Assembly (NCBI RefSeq): GCF_905475465.1
Contig: NC_062256.1
Coordinates: 2,799,662 to 2,863,661 of the forward strand
Direction of reading: 5' to 3'
Origin: Pieris napi
Taxonomy: Eukaryota; Arthropoda; Insecta; Lepidoptera; Pieridae
DNA length: 64,000 bases
Shown: one piece after another, positions 54,394-64,000 of the stretch
Numbering within the stretch: the stretch's first letter is position 1
How the letters are laid out: each line of letters begins with the position of its first letter
The notes under the pieces: generated by a model
The model's input: only the letters and a program-made list of their open reading frames with translations
What the model was told of the DNA's origin: nothing
Databases searched by the model: none
Position numbers and translations under genes: made by a program

Positions 54394-55116
54394 TAAAAGA
54401 ATTAACACTAAATTACCAAATCAAGCCTTTATTGAATCACAATTTTCAATCTAATATTCTAAAGTATGTAATTATTATAGTCGACTCTCGATAATTTGAA
54501 ATTCAAGGGAGATAAATTTTCATTTACCAAGAGTTCAAAATAACAAGCGTTAAATAACCAGGGGGACTCAAGTAAATAAGAGTTTGATCAAAATACGTGA
54601 TTTATTATTTCTATATTATTAAATACAATATTACAATTATTAACAAATACTTATTTCGAAAAGACCGTATTTTTTTGAGTGAACAACTGCAGTCTATCAT
54701 AGACCAAAAAATTTTTTTTTAGAAAACCATTGACAGGACTGTGCATAATAAACACTTCAAATTATAGAGACTTCAAATTATCTCGTATTGGCAAGCAAGA
54801 TAATATTCCTTCAACTTACCGAGACCAATTTACATTGAATTTATTTAATATATAGAGTATTCAAGACACTCAATTTTTTTTAATTATCGAGAGATTCAAA
54901 TTAACCAGTGTCAAATTAGCGAAAGCCCACTGTACTTAATAAAAGATACTCGTTCGCAGAGTACCTGATAGGATACCTATACCTAATACTATCAACACTA
55001 CGATTTTTTATATTTATTTACATTATTGCATTATTTATCTGAAAAAACACTTTATAATCGACATCTATTACATACAGTTTAACAAAATTCCAGTGTCATT
55101 TTATATATCATATATT
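54394..55116. other. cnc intron, no gene seen
   Basis: AT-rich sequence upstream of the first visible coding exon; no recognised repeat. Confidence 0.4.
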
Positions 55117-55376
55117 TGACGACTCATTGGTCTAGTGGTTACTACCCCTGACTGCGAATCCATAGGTCCCGGGTTCGATCCCCGGCTGAGACGAACATCG
55201 ATGTGATGAGCATTTGGTGTTGTGCTTGGGTCTTGGGTGTTTAAATATGTATTTATATATCTATCTATCTATAATATGTATGTATATACGTTGCTTAGTA
55301 CTCATAACACAAGCTTCACCAACTTAGCATGGGACTAGGTCAATTGGTGTGAATTGTCTTTAAAAAAAAAAAAAAA
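55117..55376 (+). mobile_element. tRNA-derived SINE, family B, full length
   Basis: TTGACGACTCATTGGTCTAG, CGGGTTCGATCCCCGGCTGA, body to ATTGGTGTGAATTGTCTTTA and an A-run. Full-length plus-strand counterpart of 15015-15277. Confidence 0.92.
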
Positions 55377-55834
55377 TATTTAGAAATTTTGTTAAAAATA
55401 CCCAAATTATACCGAACAATTCTTAAACGTGGACCACTATAGACAAAGGACCTTCAAGACAAATCTTTTTTTCAGAAGCTAACTGTTAAACAAAAAATGT
55501 GATAATCTGTTTAACATGAATGGGTATTAGGGACCCGGGAACTGGCCGTAACTAATTACAACGGTGGCGTAGGGTTAACCATAAATCATAATACTGAGTG
55601 ACAATTCAAAGAGTTTTTGTTTATGGTCTTATAAATTTATGAATATATTGAGCGGCACGTGAAGTGTACGGACTGTCATTTGTATGACGATAGAGGGCTG
55701 TGGGATAAAACCCGGAGAAAGAATTGTTTTAGAGTGATAGGCGAAGGTTTTAATTTTTTTTTTAATTTTAACGACTTTTTTTACGATCTTAACGCTGAAG
55801 TCATGACGTCAATGAGGGTAACAAAACTCAAACT

Positions 55835-56010
55835 CAAAATATCTTTATTCATATAGGTAAACAAGTAATAATAATAATATGATTGGACAGTTACATTTAC
55901 TACCAGTTCGCAAAGGGCGTAGAGCGGGTAAGAAGAACTGGCAAGAAACTCTCCGCCACTCTTTTTAATCGCTAAGATTTAAGTCATACAAATTGTATGA
56001 ACTGGAGCAA
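55835..56010 (-). mobile_element. LINE 3'-end fragment
   Basis: TTACATTTACTACCAGTTCG, AGAAGAACTGGCAAGAAACT, CTCCGCCACTCTTTTTAATC. Confidence 0.68.
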
Positions 56011-56371
56011 ATCAATCCTAAGGATTAGGATAATTTAAATATTCGTCAAATTTATAAAAAGCTTTTACGTCTAAATTAATTAAGAGTTTTATTATAATAA
56101 AATTGAATTTAATATTTATGTGTAGTCTACGCCTGGATATTTTAATCTGATATGTTTGAACTACTGGCGCCATTTAAAAAAAACCTTATCACAAAAATCT
56201 TGGAATTAACACTTTAAACGTCCCGTATTGTAACAATTAGGTCATAAATGCGGTTTCACACTAATCCCCATTGAAAGGGTCTTTTCGGCCAATTGTCAAC
56301 TTTTTGTCAAAACATAACGGTAGCTGAAGGGTTGACAGATTTATGACGTCGGTATTTGTTTTTATGAAGCA

Positions 56372-56714
56372 CTAGCGGACCGTCCCGGCTTCGGGCGTAG
56401 AGTGGATATCTATTTTTTAAACGATTTTGGCATAAACGTACATACCTATATAATAATTTATTTAGCAATAGTGTATCGATGGTTACCTTTGTGTACGGGA
56501 CAAAATGATAACATAATAAATGACATCAACGAGTAATTTTTTAAAACATTTCACTGGTTTAGAATATATACCCTTGCAATTAAAATAGCCCATATTAATC
56601 AGTGACAATGTAGCATTCAAATTTTTAAAATCGGTCCAGTACTTTTTGAGCCAATTCATTTAAAACATACTTACATACAAATGTTTCCTCTTTATAATAT
56701 TAAGTAAATATAGA
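56372..56714 (-). mobile_element. Helitron-like element, family 4
   Basis: Minus strand starts TCTATATTTACTTAATATTA and ends GGGACGGTCCGCTAG. Shares TTGGCTCAAAAAGTACTGGA (as read on the plus copy) with 58394-58747. Confidence 0.78.
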
Positions 56715-56999
56715 TTTGTGAAACGAACCGTAGATATGGGAAAACTTAACGTCTTTGAAAATAGAAAATTCGAAATTGCTTGAAATGGGTCAATTTTTAA
56801 CCACCCTTGATACTACAGTATCGTCTATAGTTATTTTTTTATTTAAAGAAAGAAATATATAAAATCTTTATTATACATAATAAAAAGGACATTTAGTTCA
56901 AAACCTCGGACTAGGATTCCCTGTGTCGTGGGCTAGTCTGTTCCATTAGACTTATTACAATATGTTGTTCCCACAAGAATGGAAGTGCGTGCTCCTATT

Positions 57000-57335
57000 C
57001 TACCATGCCTCCTGCCGATAGAGGACAAATCTTTGTTTTTAATTTATGTTATTATTATTAATTACTTAAGATATCATGTGGAACATGGTGTAATGGTTGC
57101 AGCTCCTTACAAACTTTGTGTTAAACATAAAACTTGACGATTAAAAAGAGTGGCGGAGTGTATTGCCAGTTCTTCTCTTCCCTTCTACACTCTTGATCTG
57201 AGAACTTAAATTTACTGCCTTTAATGAAATTTACTGCCAGTAAATGTAAAATTAGAATCATTTAATATGTATTTCTTTGAAGTTCATAAGTGTACAGTGT
57301 TACCTATATGAATAAATGATTTTGATTTGATTTAT
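57000..57335 (+). mobile_element. LINE 3' end, fullest copy
   Basis: CTGCCGATAGAGGACAAATC, GAACATGGTGTAATGGTTGC, standard block, then TATATGAATAAATGATTTTG and a GATTT-like tail: a LINE 3' UTR and terminus. Confidence 0.72.
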
Positions 57336-57794
57336 AAAATTGTATACCTGCCGTTTATTCGTCGAATAAAACCGATGCCTTTAATTAGACATTCGAAATT
57401 CGAAACAGGATTTGTTGTTGAAAACGCGTTCTGATTGGTCGAGCGTGAAGGACAGACCAATATGGCGTTCAAGCTATTTCGGGCACCGGACGGACCGTGT
57501 AATCAATTTTTAACCGCGTTTTTTGTAAAGGTTAAAAGTATATACGTTGTAGTTATCCTTATGTTGTTTGTTACTTTACGTAGGTACTATATAAAAACTC
57601 TTCCTAAACGGCTGGACGGATTTTTTGTCTCTGGTTTCGAGAATGCATTAGTGTAGATGTGTTCTGTGTCTGTAAGGTTCGCTAATATAAATGTAAAATG
57701 GTACGAAATTTTGTGTTAAAAAAACAGAAGAATTACCTCGAAACTGGCTGGGGTCGGAATAGGTTCTAGAAACATCGAGTCGAATCTCAAGGGA

Positions 57795-57990
57795 GGAAAC
57801 ACGCATGTGTGTCATTAGGTGGTTTGACCATGTAGACCGGGTGAGTGCGAAGTGGTTAACAAGAAAGATATACCAGGCAACCGTGGATGGTGACATCGGG
57901 TTGGATAGGCCATACCTGAACCAAATCCAGAGGTTGGACAACTTAGAAGTACCCTTAAATGACTTGCATGCATGGCGAACGTCATAAAAG
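57795..57990 (+). pseudogene. LINE open-frame fragment
   Basis: VIRWFDHVDRVSAKWLTRKI then YQATVDGDIGLDRP, NQIQ. Matches the RWFGHVxRM...LTKxIYxAxVDGxxGRGRP segment downstream of the reverse transcriptase in lepidopteran non-LTR elements. Confidence 0.7.
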
Positions 57991-58393
57991 TGGATTAAGA
58001 GTTAGAGGAATGTCAGGACTGTAGCAAGGAGATCTCTACTACCTACCTACCTACTACATATCTCTATATATAAAGAGAATATGAGGCGCTTGGAGAAGAA
58101 GAGCTAACATAAGAAATAATATATACTGGGTGTCAGCAATAAAGGCTTAATAATAATAATTCTCTAGATAAACAATACTTGAACAGCCATGACTTCACGA
58201 AGTCACTGCCAAGGTTACAATAGAATCATGCCCGAATGCCTACACAAATGCGAAAGTAACGATTTAACTTTTTATTTCTGTACCGATTTTATTGAGGAAT
58301 GATTTTATCACGAAAAACTCAAAAACTTATGCCAATCGAAGTCGCAATTGCAGCAGAATTGTATAATTCGGAGGTTTCGGAGTTGGCAAGTTT

Positions 58394-58747
58394 TCTATAC
58401 TAATATTATAAAGAGGAAAGATTTGTATGTAAGTATGTTTGTAACGAATTGGCTCAAAAAGTACTGGACCGATTTTAAAAATTCTTTCACCATTTGAAAG
58501 CTACATTATCACTGATTAATATAGGCTATTTTGATTGGAAGAAAAAAATAAGGATCCCCACTAAATCTATAATAATGTTACCCAAGGTGTAAAAAATGCC
58601 TATAAAATATCTTTCATCGCATGCGCTGCGAAAACTATTGATGATAGAAAAAAAATGTTCCACAATATTAAAGAACATATCAATATCTACAAAAAAAATG
58701 TTTAAAACATAAATATCCACCCTTGCGAAGCCGGTACGGACAGCTAG
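58394..58747 (+). mobile_element. Helitron-like element, family 4
   Basis: TCTATACTAATATTATAAAG start, AGCCGGTACGGACAGCTAG end, followed by T. Confidence 0.85.
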
Positions 58748-60505
58748 TTGTTAATAAATTATATGTAAAACTATCAAAAATTATACGTAACAATTAATAC
58801 ATATACATATGTGCAAGACTTAAGTATATAACTACAATTCGTAGGGGACAATATACAATTCATTTAATTGACAGTATGAGGGTCTCAATTGAGATGGATG
58901 TTTCTAGAACAGTTTATTAAAAGTCATTGGTAGGGCAAATATAGATATGCTACGAGCGGACCACTCGGCTGTTCTGGTTTTAATAAAAAATATGTTTATT
59001 ATGGAATATAAGATACAGGTTTCACTTATTCCACGTCATTGTATTGTGTAGGCCGAGAGGAAAATCCGGCGTAAAAAACTCTTTTAAAATTTCAAATCAT
59101 CAAACAACACTTATTTTAAAACAAATATCGCAAATTAATTAGAAGAAGTGTAGCACTAGTCCCAGGCCCTTTATCAACTAGATAATCGTTAACTTTATAG
59201 TAAGCCTTTTAACACAGCTTTTCTTTAATACATTTCTTAAATTTATTAATAAAAGAGCCTCTGGGATTTTATTAAAGAAGAGTATATAGCTATCGATCCT
59301 ACGGATGCCCAAAAGGACAATCATTGGAGACCCATAATAGTGGGTTCGTTGCCTTGAGCCAGTACACTCTTACTTTGAACAGTTGGAGGTCGTATCAGGA
59401 AACCCCACCGGGAGTAGATTCCTTATGGATATGTCGGGATCACCGTTCAATTTCGTAATAGTTACGAAATTTGTATTTTTATACAACACATGCGAACAGG
59501 CTGAGGCTTTTCGACCATACTGAAGTTATGGTAAGTTTTGACCTCTCGTGGGACCAATAATAATAGCGATATATCACGATATGTATACATAATACGATAT
59601 AAAAGAAAACTACTACTATTGTAATACAGATAACATCGCGAATTCCCTTAGGACACAAACAGAGCGCGTATTTTGACATTTGATATGTCAAACTTGATTG
59701 ATCGCTGTCGGTTGACATTAATCTGTTGTGATATTATCTATGGCTTGTACGGCGCTATTTTCTTAAGGAAATACAGATAAGAACTCAACTTTATCTTTCT
59801 TGTGCGTATTTTTGGATTTCTATAAAGTAATAGCACCTTCATTTAACTAAACGAATAGACATGAGACATCCATTAGAATGCTATAAATATATATTATAAT
59901 ATAAACTATATTCAAGTAACATATATTCATCAGGTGCATTTTTATTTGAAGTGGCGAATCAATTAGGAGTTGATTTAAAATACCAATAATAAACATTTTA
60001 AATTCATGTTAATATAGGTACACAATACCTATATCGAAATTAAAACTTATTTGACATCTGACATATTTCTAGAATGACATGAATCGTGACAGCGCATTCG
60101 AATTTCAAACTCATCCTATAACAACACTACCAATGACCTTTTCTGAAAAAAAACCTCAAGCACCTCCCATACAAGTTTTTATCTGTAACAATGCTTTGGA
60201 ATCTCTGGTAACTTTTAGCTTATTATTTTTAATGTTACCTCCACGTTAAAACGTTATTATTAAAATATATGAATCACAATTCAGAAATTCATACCGCTCT
60301 TTTAAAGTTTAAAAAAATACCATTCTACGTAATTCCTTTGAAGTATAAAACGACGCTATCCGCCTGTCCTTTTCTTTAGTTTAAGAAATATAGAGACGGT
60401 GAATAGCGATTTTATTCAGAGATAATACATATAAAACTACTGAATACTACTACTGACTATTAAAATGCATATAAACCTTTTAAAAGTACACAGGCGGGTG
60501 AAACT
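58748..60505. other. no gene seen
   Basis: AT-rich; only a diverged D-like repeat piece at about 59270-59440 (CTACGGATGCCCAAAAGGAC, GGTTCGTTGCC). Confidence 0.4.
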
Positions 60506-60509
60506 ATGT

Positions 60510-60690
60510 TTTATTGGCGATTAAAAAGATTGGCGGCGAGTTTATTGCCAGTTCTTCTCTTCCGTTCTACGCTCTTAATTTGAGAACTGGCAGTAAATGT
60601 AATAACTAATTTTATTAGAAGCATTTAATGTATGTTTTTTTTGACGTTCATAAGTGTACGTTTTACTATATGAATCAATGATTTTTGACT
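60510..60690 (+). mobile_element. LINE 3'-end fragment
   Basis: AAAAAGATTGGCGGCGAGTT, CAGTTCTTCTCTTCCGTTCT, ATTTGAGAACTGGCAGTAAA. Confidence 0.7.
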
Positions 60691-60757
60691 TTAATGCAAG
60701 ATATAGGTCGGCCTAGGTAGCGCTGGCTGCTTTATTTCCTTATCTATTTAACTTAGA

Positions 60758-60889
60758 GTCCATCAAGAAAAGAGCGTTTCAATTCTTAAAAGGCCGGCAA
60801 TGCACTAGCGAGCTTTTGCATTATGAGAGGGCGGTATCACTTAACAGCGTTGATGAGATGAGCCCGTTTGCCCCCCATTCTATACAAAA
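60758..60889 (-). mobile_element. lepidopteran dispersed repeat D
   Basis: AAGAAAAGAGCGTTTCAATT, AAAAGGCCGGCAATGCACTA, GCCCGTTTGCCCCCC. Confidence 0.8.
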
Positions 60890-61059
60890 AGCTAAAAGCC
60901 AAAAATTGGCGGCTGATAAGAACTATATCCTCTATTCGGAAGCCAAGAGTATTTTTGATCTCAGAGCAAGCGGAATGAGTGAGTACGATTAGTAATTTAT
61001 ATTTGAGGCGCAAATTGAATTACATTCATACAAAAGAGTTCAACGCGCTCCACTATTGT

Positions 61060-61540
61060 CTATGTCACTGTAGAAAGATAACCTCGTATGTCAAAAACCA
61101 TTTATTTTTTATTCTTAGGGTCTGTTTCACAATGTACGGACAAGTTCTACATAAGTTCCAATTTAGCTAATTTATTACTTATTGGTAGGATAAACACTAT
61201 TGTTGCGTTTCACGACTGTCAGAAAGCGCTATTCGTCACATAAAGTAGGTACATCATAAGTTATGAGTCCGATGAATGTCAAATAGAACAATTTATCTTC
61301 CAAATAATTTATGTGTTGCATAGCTATTTGGTACTTTAACCATACATTGTGAAACAGACCCTTAGACTCTTATGTCATTTAACTGGTATAATCATGAAGT
61401 AAGGACTTATTTATGTTATTAAAAAATAAGTCCTTTTTATCATCTAAAACTATGGACAAAAATTATAATATTTTAACGAACAATATTTTAGCGAAATGAT
61501 ACATTTGTTTCGTTATTTTTGGTTCTCTGGACATACAGTT
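61060..61540. mobile_element. dispersed segment shared with 26560-27150, interrupted by MITE copy 5
   Basis: GATAACCTCGTATGTCAAAA, ATCATGAAGTAAGGACTTAT, GGTTCTCTGGACATAC. It lacks the element that interrupts the other copy and carries its own MITE instead. Confidence 0.75.
61118..61361. mobile_element. GGGTCTGTTTCAC MITE, copy 5
   Basis: Flanked by TTA on both sides; the related segment near 26620 shows the pre-insertion site with a single TTA before GACTT. Confidence 0.95.
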
Positions 61541-62670
61541 AATAGTTTCAAAGTTGCTTCCAAGCTGGGTCCAAACTTTCTTATAAATATTAGGTTCTTA
61601 CATATGACACTGACGTTTGTATGGGAGGAACAAATTTAAATAATCAAAGTATGTACTATTGATATCTATACACTTTTGCCATCTTATGGTAGTTCATTGA
61701 TCACTTTACTCAAAAAACCAACCTCTCAAAAGAGGAGGTTATTTAGTTATTTGATGTCAAAGTGGCCAGTAGGCAAAACGTCAATTTCATATTATGTCTA
61801 ATAATAGGGGATAGTGTCATGATATTGTAGTAACGCATTTTGATAATATTATTAATGTTTAATAAACGTCAACTGACTGATACCGCCGCCCATGGGCACT
61901 GTCAATGACATTTCGTTTGTTGCGTGAATTATGGCAACACAATAAATATATAATTAAGCTAGTTATAATTCAATCAAATGAATTAAATCGTCAAAGATAA
62001 CTTAATCAAAACAATTACTAAAAGTTATTATTATATAACGGCGGCAGTTGGTTGACTCTTTAAAATAACTGCGTAATTAACCAAACATTTTTTTTTAGTT
62101 ATACAAAATACAAATATGAGGAAATAAATAACAAATTTATTGTTAAATTTCGTTATATCGTTTAATATAATAATAATATCGTTAAAAATAATTTTACGTG
62201 AAATTTAATTTGGCCAAAAATGGCACGATATGAATATCTAGAATTAAAAAAAACATACCAAAACCTCCTCAGTAAACAACACAAGCCACAAACACACACT
62301 TATAGTCAATAATAGTTCATTTATTTGATAACTCACAAAAGGATAACACTTGGTTCGAGTCAGAAATGGTACTGGAACCTTTTCCAAAGGTTTTTTGCCG
62401 CCCGGCCCACTATGGGCGTGGCGTACGATGCTGATTGATATACAGCCGTCCCTTTCACACATATGAACTCATGTGTGTCGGACAAGGATGGGTGTATTGC
62501 GTCAGGATGCTTTGTGTTTTTATATGGTTTATGGAATTAATTGGATGGGTTTTGGTATATATATCGGCGTTATATACAAGTTATACAACATGTAACAGAG
62601 AAAAATTAATAGTATATTTCTAATACGATAGAAATATCAACATACAACATACAACCTTCCCAGGACGGCA
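61541..62670. other. no gene seen; repeat D scrap at 61876-61911
   Basis: AT-rich. A minus-strand open frame at 62244-62462 shows no family motif. Confidence 0.4.
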
Positions 62671-62924
62671 TTAGATTTCTGTATCTGCTTCATGATTATT
62701 TGTAAATTTAATAGACAAGTAGGTGATCAGCCTCCTGTGCCTGACACACGCCGTCGAATTTTTGGGTCTAAGGCAAGCCGGTTTCCTAATGATGTTTTCC
62801 ATCACCGTTCGAGCGAATGTTAAATGCGCACATAGAAAGAAAGTCCATTGGTGCACAGCCGGGGATCGAACCTACGACCTTAGGGATGAGAGTATCTCAC
62901 TAAAGGCACTAGGCCAACACTGCT
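62671..62924 (-). mobile_element. tRNA-derived SINE, family A
   Basis: Minus strand; GATTTCTGTATCTGCTTCAT to AGGCCAACACTGCT with B-box complement GGGGATCGAACC. Confidence 0.88.
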
Positions 62925-62964
62925 CAGTACCTATGGTTAAAAAGGCAGTAAAATCTGAAGATTC

Positions 62965-63120
62965 CCTATATATAAAAATAATCTCTATTTATCTCGCTAA
63001 AACTCGAGAATGGCTGGACCGATTTGGACAATTATAATGTTAAATTATTTGTGGAAGTTCACGGAAGGTTTAACCGTTAGAAAACATAAATAATAAGTAA
63101 AGAAAAATACTAAAAACTGC
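62965..63120 (+). mobile_element. Helitron-like 5' fragment
   Basis: TATATATAAAAATAATCTCT, GCTAAAACTCGAGAATGGCT and GGACCGATTTGG resemble the left ends of lepidopteran Helitron-like elements; no right end found. Confidence 0.4.
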
Positions 63121-63198
63121 AACTTAACTTTCCAAAAAATCTGTTCTTAGCTGGGAAATTTTAGTCTTTTGCAATTTTAGAAATAAATCACTTTGCTG

Positions 63199-63200
<2 letters not shown>

Positions 63201-63239
<39 letters not shown>
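63201..63239. repeat. AT microsatellite, about 39 bp
   Basis: Uninterrupted alternating AT run. Confidence 0.95.
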
Positions 63240-63244
<5 letters not shown>

Positions 63245-63481
63245 GTATAGATTCAGAAATTTATGTTTCCTAGCTATAGTATGAGGTCATCTCTTTAAGG
63301 TTATAAAAATTTTGTATTGTGTAGGTATTTAAATTTGAGTTTATCATAAGTTTTAAAATGGCGGGTTAATTCGATTGCTTATATATATTTTATTAAAATT
63401 TGATTTAAATAAATATAAAGAAAACAGTACTGGCTCGGTCGGAATATGTATAAAAATATGTACGCGTAATTATTATTTTTT

Positions 63482-63578
63482 TATAGCAAAGGCGCAGAAG
63501 GCTCATCTGGTGTTTACGATAAGAGGCCCATGGACACTCTCAAGAGGGCTCGCGAGTACGTTGCCGGTCTTTTAAAAG
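63482..63578 (+). mobile_element. lepidopteran dispersed repeat D, fragment
   Basis: AGAAGGCTCATCTGGTG, GGCCCATGGACACTCTCAAG, GGCTCGCGAGTACGTTGCCG. Confidence 0.75.
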
Positions 63579-63599
63579 CAATATTGTTTTTGTAATTAA

Positions 63600-63999
63600 C
63601 TGCAAAATATATGTAGTCTATGGCAATATTAATTGTTTACAGATTCAAAGATATTTCTTTTTAAACGATTTATATTACTATATACCTATTTAAAAACTAT
63701 CCAAGATATTAAAAAAAAGTCCAGCCTACTAAATATAATTATGTATTTGACAGTGGAGGGCATTTTTTTTTATTTCAGCCAGATGAAATCATTCGAGTTT
63801 TGTTGAGATTTGTTGTCTATGCCATAGTATAGCAATATTGTTTTTGTAATTAACTGCAAAATACATAATTATATATGTGTTCTATCTATGGCAATATTAC
63901 AGTAGATTCAGAGATATTTATTTTTAAACGATTTATATTAGTAGGTATATATTGAAAAACTATCCAAGATATTACAAAAAATCCCAGCTATCCAGCCTA
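63600..63999. repeat. direct duplication of about 150 bp
   Basis: AGCAATATTGTTTTTGTAAT, TAACTGCAAAAT, TTTTTAAACGATTTATATTA and AAAACTATCCAAGATATTA occur at about 63577-63710 and again at 63831-63980. Spacing about 255 bp; no gene. Confidence 0.75.
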
Positions 64000-64000
64000 C

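Noticed and set aside
62244..62470. Possible cnc first exon (minus strand, GTATGTTTT donor at about 62255-62263)
   Set aside because: No ATG frame joining the phase-1 start of the 54390 exon could be shown and no Keap1-binding motif; too weak to call.
1..64000. CRISPR arrays, bacterial operons, integrated viral genes
   Set aside because: No spaced direct repeats of CRISPR form, no prokaryotic gene organisation, and no viral protein frames were seen.

Overview
The window is nuclear DNA from an insect, most likely a moth or butterfly. It is AT-rich, a single conserved gene is broken into small exons by long introns, and the rest is packed with tRNA-derived SINEs, Helitron-like elements ending in CTAG, short inverted-repeat elements and decayed non-LTR retrotransposons. 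The species cannot be named from sequence alone.

The one real gene is cap-n-collar (cnc), the insect Nrf-type CNC-bZIP transcription factor. It lies on the minus strand with its stop codon at 9656 and its furthest visible coding exon at 54257-54390. I could phase 16 exons of the long form, and every junction keeps frame with GT/AG borders. The 3' exons encode the CNC domain (11809-11939), the basic region and zipper (10570-10743) and the conserved C-terminal tail (9656-9766). Two additional ATG-bearing first exons feed the shared exons. One at 35242-35262 starts with MDLHEYQ and gives a 503-residue protein. A tyrosine-rich one at 20950-21061 gives a 404-residue protein. The long form has 571 residues visible here and must begin beyond position 64000. 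This matches the three-promoter arrangement known for Drosophila cnc (CncA, CncB, CncC).

Layout by region: 1-9655 is downstream of the gene and is transposon-rich. It holds a 1.07-kb inverted-repeat element with a broken MADF-domain gene and a 2.9-kb nest of inverted repeats. The 3' half of cnc occupies 9656-28242, with introns full of repeats that often stop within 10-40 bases of a splice site. A 25-kb intron, 28243-53267, contains the MDLHEYQ first exon, a 5'-truncated 5S rRNA-like sequence and many repeats. The two upstream exons lie in 53268-54390, and 54391-64000 is intron or upstream sequence with repeats only.

The most informative non-gene observations are a pair of related segments (26560-27150 and 61060-61540), each showing the other's empty insertion site; a 239-bp MITE family in five copies with TTA/TAA duplications; the splice-site-hugging insertions; a 95-bp tandem amplification of a transposon end; and a new 23-bp perfect hairpin inside one Helitron copy. 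I found no bacterial-type system, CRISPR array or intact transposase.
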